This document shows positions 1 to 7,283 of a stretch of 8,565 nucleotides of DNA, piece after piece. The notes below the pieces were generated by a model, which worked only from the letters and a program-made list of their open reading frames with translations, was not told the DNA's origin and ran no database searches. Positions within the stretch are counted from its first letter, which is position 1. Each line of letters starts with the position of its first letter. The translations under genes were made by a program, and so were the position numbers. This DNA is from an uncultured Roseburia sp. (GTDB taxonomy: Bacteria; Bacillota; Clostridia; Lachnospirales; Lachnospiraceae): NCBI GenBank assembly GCA_946055175.1, contig CAMGET010000036.1, positions 1 to 8,565 of the forward strand, given 5' to 3'.

Positions 1-1292
1 GAATCACCCTCTACAATTAAGATTTCACAAATAGAGGCATCCCTGCTTTCACAGTTTGCAAGCTTTCCGTTGGAATCAAACGAAAACTTCTGCTTCGTGA
101 GCAGATTCGTTTTTGCCTTCTCTTCTGTCTTACGAATCTTTGCAGCCTTTTCCGCACAGGAAATGACTGTTTTTAGTGTCTCTAAGTTTTTATCAAAAAA
201 CAGTTGGATTTCATCCCCTGTCACCTTTGATGTGGCACGGGCTGCATCCTGGTTGTCAAGTTTTGTCTTTGTCTGACCTTCAAATCTCGGGTCCGGATGT
301 TTAATGGAAACAACGGCTGTCATACCGTTACGGACATCTGCGCCCGTAAAATTTGCATCCTTCTCTTTTAAGATACCAAGTTCTCTTGCATAATTATTAA
401 TGACCGTTGTAAAAATGGTCTTAAAGCCGGTGATATGTGCACCGCCTTCTGCATTAAAAATATTATTACAGAAGCCCAGAATATTTTCATGAAATTCATT
501 CGTATACTGGAAGGCAGCCTCTACCTCAATTCCCTCACTCATACCTTTAAAGTAAACCACGTCATGAAGAGTTTCCAGATTTTTATTGATATCCTTTACA
601 AATCCCCGGATTCCTTCCTCTTCATGATACTCAATATGCTCAACTTCTTCCCCGCGGCGGTCTTCATAAATAATGGTAAGCTTTGGATTTAAGTATGCTG
701 TTTCATGCATACGGCTCTTTACTTCATCTTCCTTAAACCGCGTCTTTTCAAAAATTTCCGGGTCAGGTAAAAAATTAACTCTGGTTCCTGTCTTTTTTGT
801 TTTACCGATTTTCGGTAACAGCCCGTTCTCAAGTTCAATTGTCGGTACGCCTCTTTCATAGCGGTCATGATGAATATACCCGTCTCGGCTAATCTGTACA
901 TCCATATAAGTAGAAAGTGCATTTACAACGGAAGAACCTACACCATGTAAACCACCACTGGTCTTGTACGCAGAATCGTCAAACTTACCGCCTGCATGAA
1001 GCGTCGTATACACCAGACGTGCCGCAGACACTCCCTTAGCATGCATCCCAACCGGGACACCTCGTCCATTATCTTCAACGGTACATGAGCCATCTGCCTC
1101 TAATGTGACATAAATCGTATCACAGGCTCCGGCCAGATGCTCGTCCACCGCATTATCTACAATTTCATAAATTAAGTGATTCAAGCCTTTTCTTGAAACA
1201 CTTCCGATATACATACCCGGTCTTTTACGGACTGCTTCCAGTCCCTCCAATACCGATATACTGCTCTCATCATAGGATGATTTTCCTGCCAT
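1..1292 (-). CDS. parE: Type IIA topoisomerase subunit B, ParE-type (3' end cut off)
   Basis: ATPase subunit of a type IIA topoisomerase, which with ParC would decatenate and relax DNA using ATP. The 430 visible residues contain the GHKL ATPase fold: EIVDN (residues 43-47, Mg-binding Asn47), DNGRG (74-78) and GGLHGVGSSVVNALS (113-127). The transducer domain follows with QTKTKLDN (Q340, K342, the ATP-contacting QTK loop). The window ends inside the TOPRIM signature EGDS (from residue 428), so the metal-binding rest and about 200 C-terminal residues are missing. The start ATG at 1292 has a good ribosome site, AGGTGAGG (1301-1308), 8 nt upstream. ParE is favoured over GyrB because the segment 'MHAKGVSAARLVYTTLHAGG' is short and unlike typical GyrB, and no recF or dnaN is nearby; GyrB-like naming remains possible. 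It starts 21 bp after the regulator gene, so the two are probably cotranscribed. Confidence 0.9.
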   Translation of the reverse strand, partial: MAGKSSYDESSISVLEGLEAVRKRPGMYIGSVSRKGLNHLIYEIVDNAVDEHLAGACDTIYVTLEADGSCTVEDNGRGVPVGMHAKGVSAARLVYTTLHAGGKFDDSAYKTSGGLHGVGSSVVNALSTYMDVQISRDGYIHHDRYERGVPTIELENGLLPKIGKTKKTGTRVNFLPDPEIFEKTRFKEDEVKSRMHETAYLNPKLTIIYEDRRGEEVEHIEYHEEEGIRGFVKDINKNLETLHDVVYFKGMSEGIEVEAAFQYTNEFHENILGFCNNIFNAEGGAHITGFKTIFTTVINNYARELGILKEKDANFTGADVRNGMTAVVSIKHPDPRFEGQTKTKLDNQDAARATSKVTGDEIQLFFDKNLETLKTVISCAEKAAKIRKTEEKAKTNLLTKQKFSFDSNGKLANCESRDASICEILIVEGD

Positions 1293-1313
1293 TTTCTACC
1301 CCTCACCTTTCCA

Positions 1314-2396
1314 TTATATCTCATTCTTCTGTGATTCCATGTGGGACATAACCATAAGTGCAATTTTAAATGTCATTGCATCCTCAAACTTACGAATATC
1401 TAACCCCAAAAGCTTTTCCAAACGCTCCAGACGATACACCAGTGTATTCCGGTGCACATAAAGTTGGCGCGCAGTTTCTGATATATTTAAATTATTATCA
1501 AAGAATTTCTGAATCGTAACCATCGTTTCCTCATCAAAAATGTCCGGTACTCCTTCTGCAAATACTTCTTTGATAAACATCTCACACAAACTCATTGGAA
1601 GCTGATAAATCAGACGCCCGATTCCGAGCTGACTATAGCATACAATTTCTTTCTCCATATAGAAAATACGGCCTACTTCCAATGCCATTTTTGCTTCCTG
1701 ATAGGATTTGGCAATATCCTGCAAATTATGCACGCGGTTTCCATAGCCGACACGCACTTTCACCATCGCTTCCGCATGCATATTATCTACAATCATGCTT
1801 GCAAGAGAATGTAAGTCATCCTCTCCTTTCAAATCGCGGCAATCCTTTACTAAGATTACACTTTTTTCATCTACTTCTGTGACAAAATCTCTTGTTTTTG
1901 TTACAAAAAGATTTTTCACGGTTTCCATCACGGTTGTATCTTTTTTTCCTTCAATTTCAATCACAAACACGACACGCTCTGCCTGTTCGATATGCAGCTT
2001 CTGTGCTTTATTATACATATCCACCACGAGCATGTTGCCAAGCAAAATATTCTGCATAAAATTATTGCGGTCAAACTGCTCTGTGTAGGCTGACACTATG
2101 TTTCTCAACTGACAGGCTGCCAGTTTTCCGACCATATAAGTCTCTTCCGATGAAGAATGTGCTAATAAAATATATTCCAGTTCACCATCCACTTCAATTT
2201 TAAAGAAAAAACTACCTGAAAGCATCTGGCTTTCCGCCATAGATTCTGCAAAAGACACAACTGCATCTTCCATATCCATCTCCGGCTCAAATGTGGATGC
2301 AACCATTTTCCCTTTTTCCGTGTATACTGCCATATCTGTTTTTGAGATATCGCGCATTTCCTCAAGCATCAGCTGAATTTTGTGATTTGAAAGCAT
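1314..2396 (-). CDS. PucR/CdaR-family transcriptional regulator
   Basis: A 360-residue one-component regulator of the PucR/CdaR type. The N-terminal part (about 1-110) is a probable sensory region with no clear signature that I can name. The middle (about 120-260) resembles the degenerate GGDEF-like region of CdaR proteins, including VRVGYGN and 'SYQEAKMALEVG' (231-242). The C-terminus carries the family's helix-turn-helix, 'NISETARQLYVHRNTLVYRL' (304-323), followed by 'LGLDIRKFEDAMTFKIAL', the hallmark PucR C-terminal end. Start choice: an ATG two codons earlier (2402) lies only 2 nt from the AGGA ribosome site, while the ATG at 2396 lies 8 nt away, so 2396 is preferred. The ligand is unknown; no sugar-diacid genes are in view, so a cdaR name is not justified. 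It lies between a sugar-type ABC ATPase and parE. A promoter and a hairpin precede it. Confidence 0.87.
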   Translation of the reverse strand: MLSNHKIQLMLEEMRDISKTDMAVYTEKGKMVASTFEPEMDMEDAVVSFAESMAESQMLSGSFFFKIEVDGELEYILLAHSSSEETYMVGKLAACQLRNIVSAYTEQFDRNNFMQNILLGNMLVVDMYNKAQKLHIEQAERVVFVIEIEGKKDTTVMETVKNLFVTKTRDFVTEVDEKSVILVKDCRDLKGEDDLHSLASMIVDNMHAEAMVKVRVGYGNRVHNLQDIAKSYQEAKMALEVGRIFYMEKEIVCYSQLGIGRLIYQLPMSLCEMFIKEVFAEGVPDIFDEETMVTIQKFFDNNLNISETARQLYVHRNTLVYRLERLEKLLGLDIRKFEDAMTFKIALMVMSHMESQKNEI

Positions 2397-2404
2397 ATTC
2401 ATGT

Positions 2405-2408
2405 TCCT
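2405..2408 (-). promoter_or_regulatory. Ribosome binding site that decides the regulator start
   Basis: Reads AAAAAAGGAAC on the minus strand, with core AGGA. Spacing is 2 nt to the ATG at 2402 and 8 nt to the ATG at 2396. The second is a normal spacing, so translation probably starts at the MLSN methionine. Confidence 0.6.
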
Positions 2409-2419
2409 TTTTTCATTAG

Positions 2420-2451
2420 AAAAACTGGGTACAAAGATGTACCCAGTTTTT
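2420..2451 (-). terminator. Intrinsic terminator-like hairpin between msmX and the regulator gene
   Basis: A perfect 13-bp inverted repeat: AAAAACTGGGTAC (2420-2432) and GTACCCAGTTTTT (2439-2451), with a 6-nt loop. On the minus strand the GC-containing stem is followed by five T, which fits termination of the ATPase transcript. On the plus strand the T tract is longer, but no plus-strand gene needs it. The arm ends 17 nt before the upstream ATG at 2402 and lies downstream of a strong promoter match, so it may also act as an attenuator in the regulator's leader. Confidence 0.8.
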
Positions 2452-2469
2452 ATTTTTTAAGTTTATTTA

Positions 2470-2498
2470 ATTTTACCGAATTAGTTAGTAATTGTCAA
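2470..2498 (-). promoter_or_regulatory. Sigma-A-type promoter for the regulator gene
   Basis: On the minus strand TTGACA (2493-2498, perfect -35) is followed after exactly 17 bp by TAAAAT (2470-2475, five of six to the -10 consensus). Transcription would begin near 2463, giving a leader of about 67 nt to the ATG at 2396. The -35 box overlaps the last codons of the ATPase gene. The terminator-like hairpin lies inside the predicted leader. Confidence 0.65.
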
Positions 2499-3593
2499 TT
2501 CTGTTTCTTTATCAAATACGTGAATCTTCTCCGGATCAAGTGCTAACTTAATGTGGTCGCCTAAACGCGCCGGTGTTCTGGAATCAACTTTTGCTGTCAT
2601 GTTAGCGCCGCCAACTGTGAAGTATAATAATACTTCTGAACCTAATAATTCGTATCCGGTTACATCTGTCTCGAAGGAAGCATCCTTGTGTGCTTCAAGC
2701 TCGATTTCAGAATCACCGATGTTTTCAGGTCTGATACCCATAACAACTGTCTTTCCGTTGTAACCGCCATCGATTAATTTCTTAGCTTTTGCCGGTGGAA
2801 GAACAACAGAGGTCTGGTCAAAGCTTAAGGTTACTTTTTCGCCTTCTACTTTACATACAGCATCTACAAAGTTCATCTGTGGAGATCCGATGAAGCCTGC
2901 TACGAATAAGTTGTTTGGCTCATTGTATAATTTCTGTGGAGAATCAACCTGCATGATAACACCATCTTTTAATACAACGATTCTGGTACCTAATGTCATA
3001 GCTTCTGTCTGGTCATGTGTTACATAGATGATTGTAGCTTTTAATCTGTTATGTAAAGAAGCAATTTCAGAACGCATCTGAACACGTAATTTTGCATCCA
3101 AGTTTGAAAGAGGTTCGTCCATAAGGAATACCTTAGGATTACGAACGATAGCACGTCCCATAGCAACACGCTGTCTCTGACCACCTGATAAAGCCTTTGG
3201 CTTACGATCTAATAATTTTTCAAGGTCAAGAATCTTAGCAGCTTCTTCTACTTTTCTCTTGATTTCATCCTTTGGAACTTTTCTTAACTTTAATCCGAAT
3301 GCCATATTGTCAAATACAGTCATATGAGGATACAGAGCGTAGTTCTGGAATACCATTGCGATATCTCTGTCCTTTGGCTCTACATCGTTCATTAATTTTC
3401 CGTCAATGTAGAATTCACCGGAAGAAATCTCTTCCAGACCTGCAATCATACGAAGTGTGGTAGATTTACCACAACCAGATGGTCCTACGAAGATGATAAA
3501 TTCCTGATCTTCAACTTCAAGATTGAAATCCTTAACAGCTTCAAAGCCGTTTGGATATACTTTGCAAATGTTTTTCATTGATAAACTTGCCAT
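2481..3593 (-). CDS. msmX: MsmX/UgpC-type ABC transporter ATPase for carbohydrate import
   Basis: Cytoplasmic ATPase of CUT1-family sugar importers; it dimerises and powers uptake through membrane permeases. It is 370 residues, the normal family length. All nucleotide-binding motifs are intact: Walker A GPSGCGKST (37-45), Q-loop Q83, signature LSGGQ (135-139), Walker B VFLMDEP (155-161), D-loop SNLD (163-166) and switch His193. Residues from about 240 form the MalK-like regulatory region (TOBE/OB type), beginning after GSPQMNFV. ATG 3593 is preceded by a perfect AGGAGGT (3603-3609), 9 nt away. No permease or solute-binding gene is adjacent, which suggests an ATPase shared by several importers, as known for MsmX in Bacillus and MsmK in streptococci. 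Proline codons are mostly CCA/CCT here, whereas parE uses mainly CCG; this suggests high expression. The UgpC name (glycerol-3-phosphate) is a common automatic label; substrate cannot be read from the sequence. Confidence 0.93.
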   Translation of the reverse strand: MASLSMKNICKVYPNGFEAVKDFNLEVEDQEFIIFVGPSGCGKSTTLRMIAGLEEISSGEFYIDGKLMNDVEPKDRDIAMVFQNYALYPHMTVFDNMAFGLKLRKVPKDEIKRKVEEAAKILDLEKLLDRKPKALSGGQRQRVAMGRAIVRNPKVFLMDEPLSNLDAKLRVQMRSEIASLHNRLKATIIYVTHDQTEAMTLGTRIVVLKDGVIMQVDSPQKLYNEPNNLFVAGFIGSPQMNFVDAVCKVEGEKVTLSFDQTSVVLPPAKAKKLIDGGYNGKTVVMGIRPENIGDSEIELEAHKDASFETDVTGYELLGSEVLLYFTVGGANMTAKVDSRTPARLGDHIKLALDPEKIHVFDKETELTITN

Positions 3594-3602
3594 TTGAAAA
3601 TT

Positions 3603-3609
3603 ACCTCCT
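3603..3609 (-). promoter_or_regulatory. Consensus ribosome binding site of msmX
   Basis: AGGAGGT on the minus strand, 9 nt before the ATG at 3593. It is the strongest Shine-Dalgarno match in the window and supports both the start choice and a high translation rate for the ATPase. Confidence 0.85.
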
Positions 3610-3634
3610 AAATCAAATACACTTTTTTACGTTA

Positions 3635-3647
3635 TGTATACTATACA
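3635..3647. repeat. TGTATA-C-TATACA palindrome upstream of msmX
   Basis: A perfect 6+1+6 palindrome about 40 bp before the msmX start. It contains a -10-like TATAGT on the minus strand, so it could be a promoter, an operator or both. It may be chance in AT-rich DNA. Confidence 0.35.
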
Positions 3648-3733
3648 AAAAACCCGCCAAAAACGCCATATGTGACCTGTACAAAAAAAAAACTTTTTCT
3701 TGTATAATCTCACAGTGATTTTGGTGGGTTTTT
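3648..3733 (-). terminator. Nested inverted repeat, probable terminator of the dut operon
   Basis: The outer arms 3648-3662 and 3719-3733 pair over 15 bp with one imperfect position (A-rich flank, CCCGCC/GGTGGG core, A/T flank). Inside, TGTGA (3671-3675) pairs with TCACA (3710-3714), and TACAA plus a run of A (3680-3690) pairs with a run of T plus TTGTA (3694-3704) around a 3-nt loop. On the minus strand the 3' arm GGCGGG runs into six T, as in intrinsic terminators. The core position is A-C on the minus-strand RNA but G-U on the plus-strand RNA. The long interrupted stem is unusual for a simple terminator; a regulatory leader is an alternative. Confidence 0.5.
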
Positions 3734-3741
3734 CTGTCTTT

Positions 3742-3754
3742 CGTCAAGTTGACG
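3742..3754. repeat. CGTCAA-G-TTGACG palindrome
   Basis: A perfect 6+1+6 palindrome, 43 bp after the dut stop codon. It could be a binding site for a dimeric regulator. It also contains a TTGACG hexamer on each strand, but neither has a -10 box 16-18 bp downstream. Confidence 0.35.
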
Positions 3755-3772
3755 GATTTGTATAAGCTTTTC

Positions 3773-3792
3773 AGGTATTTTGACTAATACCT
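3773..3792 (-). other. Small stem-loop just after dut
   Basis: AGGTATT (3773-3779) and AATACCT (3786-3792) form a perfect 7-bp stem with a 6-nt loop, starting 5 nt beyond the dut stop codon. No T tract follows on the minus strand, so it is unlikely to terminate alone; it could protect the mRNA 3' end. Confidence 0.35.
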
Positions 3793-3797
3793 TGGTA

Positions 3798-4238
3798 CTA
3801 CTGCTTTCCGGTGCTTCCTATACCGCCTCTGTCAGCATTTCCGAGTGCTTCAACTTCTTCAAACTGAATCTGTGGCTGATGTTTTTGGATACGGAACTGG
3901 CAGATACGATCATTCACGTGAATTTCGGTATCTCTCATGGCTAGCGCCGGCATCATCCAGACATCATTGTCCCCACAATAGGTTTCATCCACAACTCCCA
4001 TGTGATTGGTCTGAATAATACCAAAATTTTTATAAGTAGAGCTTCTTGGCACAATCACTGCCTCATAACCTGCCGGAAGCTGCATGGACACGCCCAGTTT
4101 AATCAAATGAAACTCTCCCTGTTTCATAACCACATCTTCTGCTGCCCGCAAATCAATCCAGTCACTTTTCCCTTCGATATAAGTTAATTTTTCAATTGCA
4201 TCTGATTGATATTTTATACGGATTGTTTCTTTTTCCAT
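3798..4238 (-). CDS. dut: dUTP diphosphatase (dUTPase)
   Basis: Hydrolyses dUTP to dUMP and pyrophosphate, keeping uracil out of DNA and supplying dUMP for dTMP synthesis; trimeric cytoplasmic enzyme. The 146 residues carry the five trimeric-dUTPase motifs: DLRA (29-32), PRSS (64-67), [10 protein letters not shown] (81-90, catalytic Asp84 and uracil-site Tyr87), RICQFRI (111-117) and RGGIGSTG (137-144). In the last motif the usual aromatic residue (RGGFGSTG) is Ile140, encoded by ATA. Start: an in-frame ATG at 4277 would overlap gpsA and add 13 residues without family likeness; the ATG at 4238 has AGGA (4247-4250) 8 nt upstream and follows the gpsA stop by 26 bp, so it is chosen. It is the last gene of the cluster. 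Confidence 0.92.
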   Translation of the reverse strand: MEKETIRIKYQSDAIEKLTYIEGKSDWIDLRAAEDVVMKQGEFHLIKLGVSMQLPAGYEAVIVPRSSTYKNFGIIQTNHMGVVDETYCGDNDVWMMPALAMRDTEIHVNDRICQFRIQKHQPQIQFEEVEALGNADRGGIGSTGKQ

Positions 4239-4264
4239 TCTGCTCTTCCTTTCTGTTGCAGGTA

Positions 4265-5278
4265 TTATTCTTCCCATCCAAGGTCACTGTTTTCAGACTT
4301 CCTATCACGCATCATTAATTCTGCTGCTGCTTCTTTTACAGATTTATTCTCGAATAATACCTTATTTACTGCCTCAATAATCGGCATATCCACTTCATAC
4401 TTTCCGGCAAGTGCAATTGCAGCTTTAGCTGAATAAACACCCTCTACGACCATTTTAACTTCATCCATGGCTTGCTGCATGGTATATCCCTGTCCCATCA
4501 GCATTCCGGCTTTTCGGTTACGGCTGTGCTTGCTTTCACAGGTTACAATTAAATCACCGATTCCGGTCAAACCATTTAAGGTTTCTGCTTTCGCTCCCAT
4601 TTTTATTGCAAGACGGCTCATCTCAGAAATTCCTCGTGTGATAAGTGCTGCTTTTGTATTATCGCCATAGCCCAGTCCATCCAGCATTCCGGCTGCTAAT
4701 GCAATGACATTTTTTAAGGAACCTCCCAGTTCCATACCAAGCACGTCGGGGCTTGTATAGACACGGAATACCTCGTTTATAAAAATATCCTGCACGCCCT
4801 CTGCTATCGCTCGTTTTTTAGCTCCTGCCACTACAGTTGTCGGTATTCCCCGTCCGACCTCTTCCGCATGGCTTGGACCACACATAACGGCCACCTCTGC
4901 CACCGGGATTTCTTCTTCTACTATTTCAGACAGTGTCATAAGCGTAGACTCCTCAATTCCCTTTGCCACGCAGACAATCACCTGTCCTGCCTTCACATAG
5001 GGTGCCATAGATTTTGCTGTGCTTCTGGTAAATACGGAAGGTACTGCCAGAATTAAATAATCCATTCCGATAATTGCATCAGACAAATCTGTTGTAAACA
5101 CCATCTCTTCCGGCAATTTCACGCCCGGAAGTTTATCTACATGCTCATGCTTTTCCTTAAGCATTGCAATTTCACTCTCTACAATCGACCAGACACTAAC
5201 CTGATTTCCATTCGTATGAAGTACCTTTGCAAGGGCAATTCCCCAGCTTCCGGCACCGATTACTCCTACCCTAGCCAT
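4265..5278 (-). CDS. gpsA: NAD(P)-dependent glycerol-3-phosphate dehydrogenase
   Basis: Reduces dihydroxyacetone phosphate to sn-glycerol-3-phosphate, the backbone for phospholipids; cytoplasmic. The 337 residues match normal family length. The N-terminal Rossmann fold begins with GAGSWG (8-13), and VAKGIE (104-109), GPSHAEEV (134-141) and [13 protein letters not shown] (185-197, catalytic Lys189) follow. The C-terminal domain has [14 protein letters not shown] (203-216), [12 protein letters not shown] (236-247), SRNR (252-255) and VEGV (279-282 or close). ATG 5278 is preceded by AGAGAGGA at 7 nt spacing. It lies 13 bp downstream of plsY, whose enzyme uses its product, so the two steps are coordinately expressed. 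Confidence 0.97.
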   Translation of the reverse strand: MARVGVIGAGSWGIALAKVLHTNGNQVSVWSIVESEIAMLKEKHEHVDKLPGVKLPEEMVFTTDLSDAIIGMDYLILAVPSVFTRSTAKSMAPYVKAGQVIVCVAKGIEESTLMTLSEIVEEEIPVAEVAVMCGPSHAEEVGRGIPTTVVAGAKKRAIAEGVQDIFINEVFRVYTSPDVLGMELGGSLKNVIALAAGMLDGLGYGDNTKAALITRGISEMSRLAIKMGAKAETLNGLTGIGDLIVTCESKHSRNRKAGMLMGQGYTMQQAMDEVKMVVEGVYSAKAAIALAGKYEVDMPIIEAVNKVLFENKSVKEAAAELMMRDRKSENSDLGWEE

Positions 5279-5291
5279 TCTAAAATCCTCT

Positions 5292-5936
5292 CTAGTTCTT
5301 TTTTACTCCAATCTTATTCTCTGTTCCGTTTAACAGGCGGACAACATTTGCCCTGTGTCTCCACAAAGCCATAATGGTAAAGCACGCGCTAACCACATAA
5401 AATTCCGGTAAATAAGAATTTTCCAAACCAAGCCATCCCATCTGGCCAAAGATAATCACCTGAATCAGATAGGCACTTACAACCAAAATAGAACCCAACG
5501 AGACATATCTGCTAATCGCAACTGCTCCGATAAATAAAATCAGACAAACCGGTGCTGCCATTGGGCATACTGCCAGAATCATACCGGAAGTACAGGCAAT
5601 TCCTTTTCCTCCCTTAAACCCCAGATAAAATGGAAAATTATGTCCGATAACAGAACCGAAACCGGCATAAAGTTCTAATACCTTTACACTTTCCGGATAG
5701 CTGTTTCTAAAAAGGAAATAGACGATTACTACTGACAGAATCGCTTTCATTAAGTCACCGAAAAAGGTAATTGCTCCGGCTTTGATTCCCAATACACGAA
5801 GGGAATTTGTTGCTCCGGCATTTCCGCTTCCTTCCTTACGGATATCAATTCCCTGACTTTTTCCGTAAAAATAACCGGTCTGAAACAGGCCAAATGCGTA
5901 GCCTATTACAAGTGAAATAATTCTTGCTACTATCAT
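5292..5936 (-). CDS. plsY: Acyl-phosphate:glycerol-3-phosphate acyltransferase
   Basis: Integral membrane enzyme that moves an acyl chain from acyl-phosphate (made by PlsX) to position 1 of glycerol-3-phosphate, forming lysophosphatidic acid. The 214 residues show several hydrophobic membrane segments (about 5-22, 52-76, 115-140, 146-166 and 178-192). The three family motifs are present: [15 protein letters not shown] (36-50), [15 protein letters not shown] (98-112) and a C-terminal [18 protein letters not shown] (193-210). Its ATG overlaps the der stop as ATGA, a typical translational-coupling arrangement; an AAAGGA ribosome site lies within the end of der. PlsX is not in the window. Confidence 0.96.
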   Translation of the reverse strand: MIVARIISLVIGYAFGLFQTGYFYGKSQGIDIRKEGSGNAGATNSLRVLGIKAGAITFFGDLMKAILSVVIVYFLFRNSYPESVKVLELYAGFGSVIGHNFPFYLGFKGGKGIACTSGMILAVCPMAAPVCLILFIGAVAISRYVSLGSILVVSAYLIQVIIFGQMGWLGLENSYLPEFYVVSACFTIMALWRHRANVVRLLNGTENKIGVKKN

Positions 5937-7261
5937 TTCTTTTCTTCCTTTCTTTCACGAATAATAAATTTAAGGGCCGTACCACGGAATCCAAAGGTTT
6001 CACGAATACGATTTTCAAGATAACGTGTGTAAGAAAAATGCATCAATTCTTTATCATTTACAAAGATAACAAAGGTAGGCGGTTTCACCGATACCTGTGT
6101 CACATAATAAATGCGGAGACGTTTTCCCTTGTCAGACGGTGGCTGCTGCATTGCAACGGCCTCTGCAACGATTTCATTTAACACACCCGTTGCCACACGC
6201 ATACTGTTATTTTCAATGACTGCATCAATCGTCTCAAAAATCTTTCCGATTCGCTGCCCCGATTTTACAGAAATAAACAAGATTTCAGCATATGGCATGA
6301 AGCTTAATACTTCACGGATTTTTTCTGTATGTTTATAGATTGTCTTGTCATCTTTTTCGATGGCATCCCATTTATTCACTGCAATGATGACACCCTTGCC
6401 GCGGTCATGAGCAATTCCCGCTATCTTCGCATCCTGTTCGGTGACACCTTCTGTTGCATCAATCATGATAATGCAGACATCTGCCCGCTCTACTGCCGAC
6501 ACTGCACGAATAATACTGTAGCGTTCAATTTCCTCTTTTATCTTATTCTTACGACGAATTCCTGCTGTATCTATAAATACATATTCTTTTCCGTTGTATT
6601 TAATGTCCATATCAATGGCATCCCGGGTTGTACCTGCAATATCCGAAACGATGACACGATCCTCCTGTGCCAATTTGTTTATCAGAGAGGACTTACCAAC
6701 ATTCGGTTTTCCAATGACTGCAACCTTTGGTCTGTCATCCTTTTCTTCCTCCGGATTATATTCAGGGAAATATTTTACGACTTCATCGAGCATATCACCT
6801 AAACCGAGCATGGATGAAGAAGATACCGGGAATGGTTCTCCGATTCCCAGGTTGTAAAATTCATATACATCCGGCATAAATTTTTCAAAACTGTCCACTT
6901 TATTCACAACCAGAACAACCGGCTTACCTGAACGGCGCAGCATATCCGCCACCTTAGAATCAGCATCTTGTAAGCCCTGTCTGACATCTGTCAAAAAGAT
7001 GATAACATCTGCCGTTGCAATGGCGATTTCTGCCTGTTCTCTCATCTGTGATAAAATAACGTCACTGCTGTCCGGCTCAATACCGCCTGTATCAATCATG
7101 GTAAACTCATGATTGAGCCATGTTACATCTGCATAAATTCTATCTCTCGTTACACCCGGGGTATCTTTTACAATAGAAATACGTTCCCCCGCAAGTGTAT
7201 TAAACAACGTGGATTTTCCAACATTTGGACGTCCAACAATCGCTACGACTGGTTTGCTCAT
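5933..7261 (-). CDS. der: Ribosome-assembly GTPase Der (EngA)
   Basis: Essential GTPase that helps assemble the 50S ribosomal subunit. The 442 residues have the unique layout of two tandem G domains and a C-terminal KH-like domain. Domain 1: G1 GRPNVGKS (10-17), G3 DTGG (57-60), G4 NKVD (120-123). Domain 2: G1 GKPNVGKSS (184-192), G3 DTAG (231-234), G4 NKWD (296-299). The KH-like part (about 352-437) includes [10 protein letters not shown] and [14 protein letters not shown], and the protein ends in a lysine/glutamate-rich tail. ATG 7261 has AAGGAG 7 nt upstream. The gene follows the DUF512 gene by 22 bp and overlaps plsY by 4 bp. Confidence 0.97.
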   Translation of the reverse strand: MSKPVVAIVGRPNVGKSTLFNTLAGERISIVKDTPGVTRDRIYADVTWLNHEFTMIDTGGIEPDSSDVILSQMREQAEIAIATADVIIFLTDVRQGLQDADSKVADMLRRSGKPVVLVVNKVDSFEKFMPDVYEFYNLGIGEPFPVSSSSMLGLGDMLDEVVKYFPEYNPEEEKDDRPKVAVIGKPNVGKSSLINKLAQEDRVIVSDIAGTTRDAIDMDIKYNGKEYVFIDTAGIRRKNKIKEEIERYSIIRAVSAVERADVCIIMIDATEGVTEQDAKIAGIAHDRGKGVIIAVNKWDAIEKDDKTIYKHTEKIREVLSFMPYAEILFISVKSGQRIGKIFETIDAVIENNSMRVATGVLNEIVAEAVAMQQPPSDKGKRLRIYYVTQVSVKPPTFVIFVNDKELMHFSYTRYLENRIRETFGFRGTALKFIIRERKEEKK

Positions 7262-7283
7262 AATTCTTCTCCTTTTTCAATCA

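Larger units (their letters stand above)
3594..3797 (-). promoter_or_regulatory. Intergenic control region between dut and msmX
   Basis: This 204-bp region contains no gene. Reading with transcription, it holds a 7-bp stem-loop just after the dut stop, a CGTCAA-C-TTGACG palindrome, a nested 86-bp inverted repeat, a TGTATA/TATACA palindrome and the msmX ribosome site. A promoter for msmX is expected here. The best -10 candidate is TATAGT (3640-3645) inside the second palindrome, but no good -35 box sits at the right distance, so I do not call a defined promoter. Confidence 0.5.

Noticed and set aside
1313..1318. TATAAT on the minus strand just before parE
   Set aside because: It coincides with the regulator's stop codon and has no recognisable -35 box 16-18 bp upstream, so it is probably chance.
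3703..3708. Plus-strand TATAAT in the intergenic region
   Set aside because: No -35 box at the right distance and no plus-strand gene downstream; it is part of the nested inverted repeat.
3594..3797. Riboswitch, tRNA or small gene in the only long intergenic region
   Set aside because: No cloverleaf, no riboswitch core that I recognise and no coding frame with a ribosome site; only inverted repeats are visible.
4239..4277. Longer N-terminus for dut from the ATG at 4277
   Set aside because: It overlaps the end of gpsA, has no suitable ribosome site, and the added residues do not resemble the family; the ATG at 4238 has a well-placed AGGA.
6329..6802. Plus-strand open frame of 157 codons
   Set aside because: It lies wholly antisense to der, whose GTPase motifs are intact, and its translation shows no family likeness. 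Other plus-strand frames in the window are likewise antisense to clear genes.
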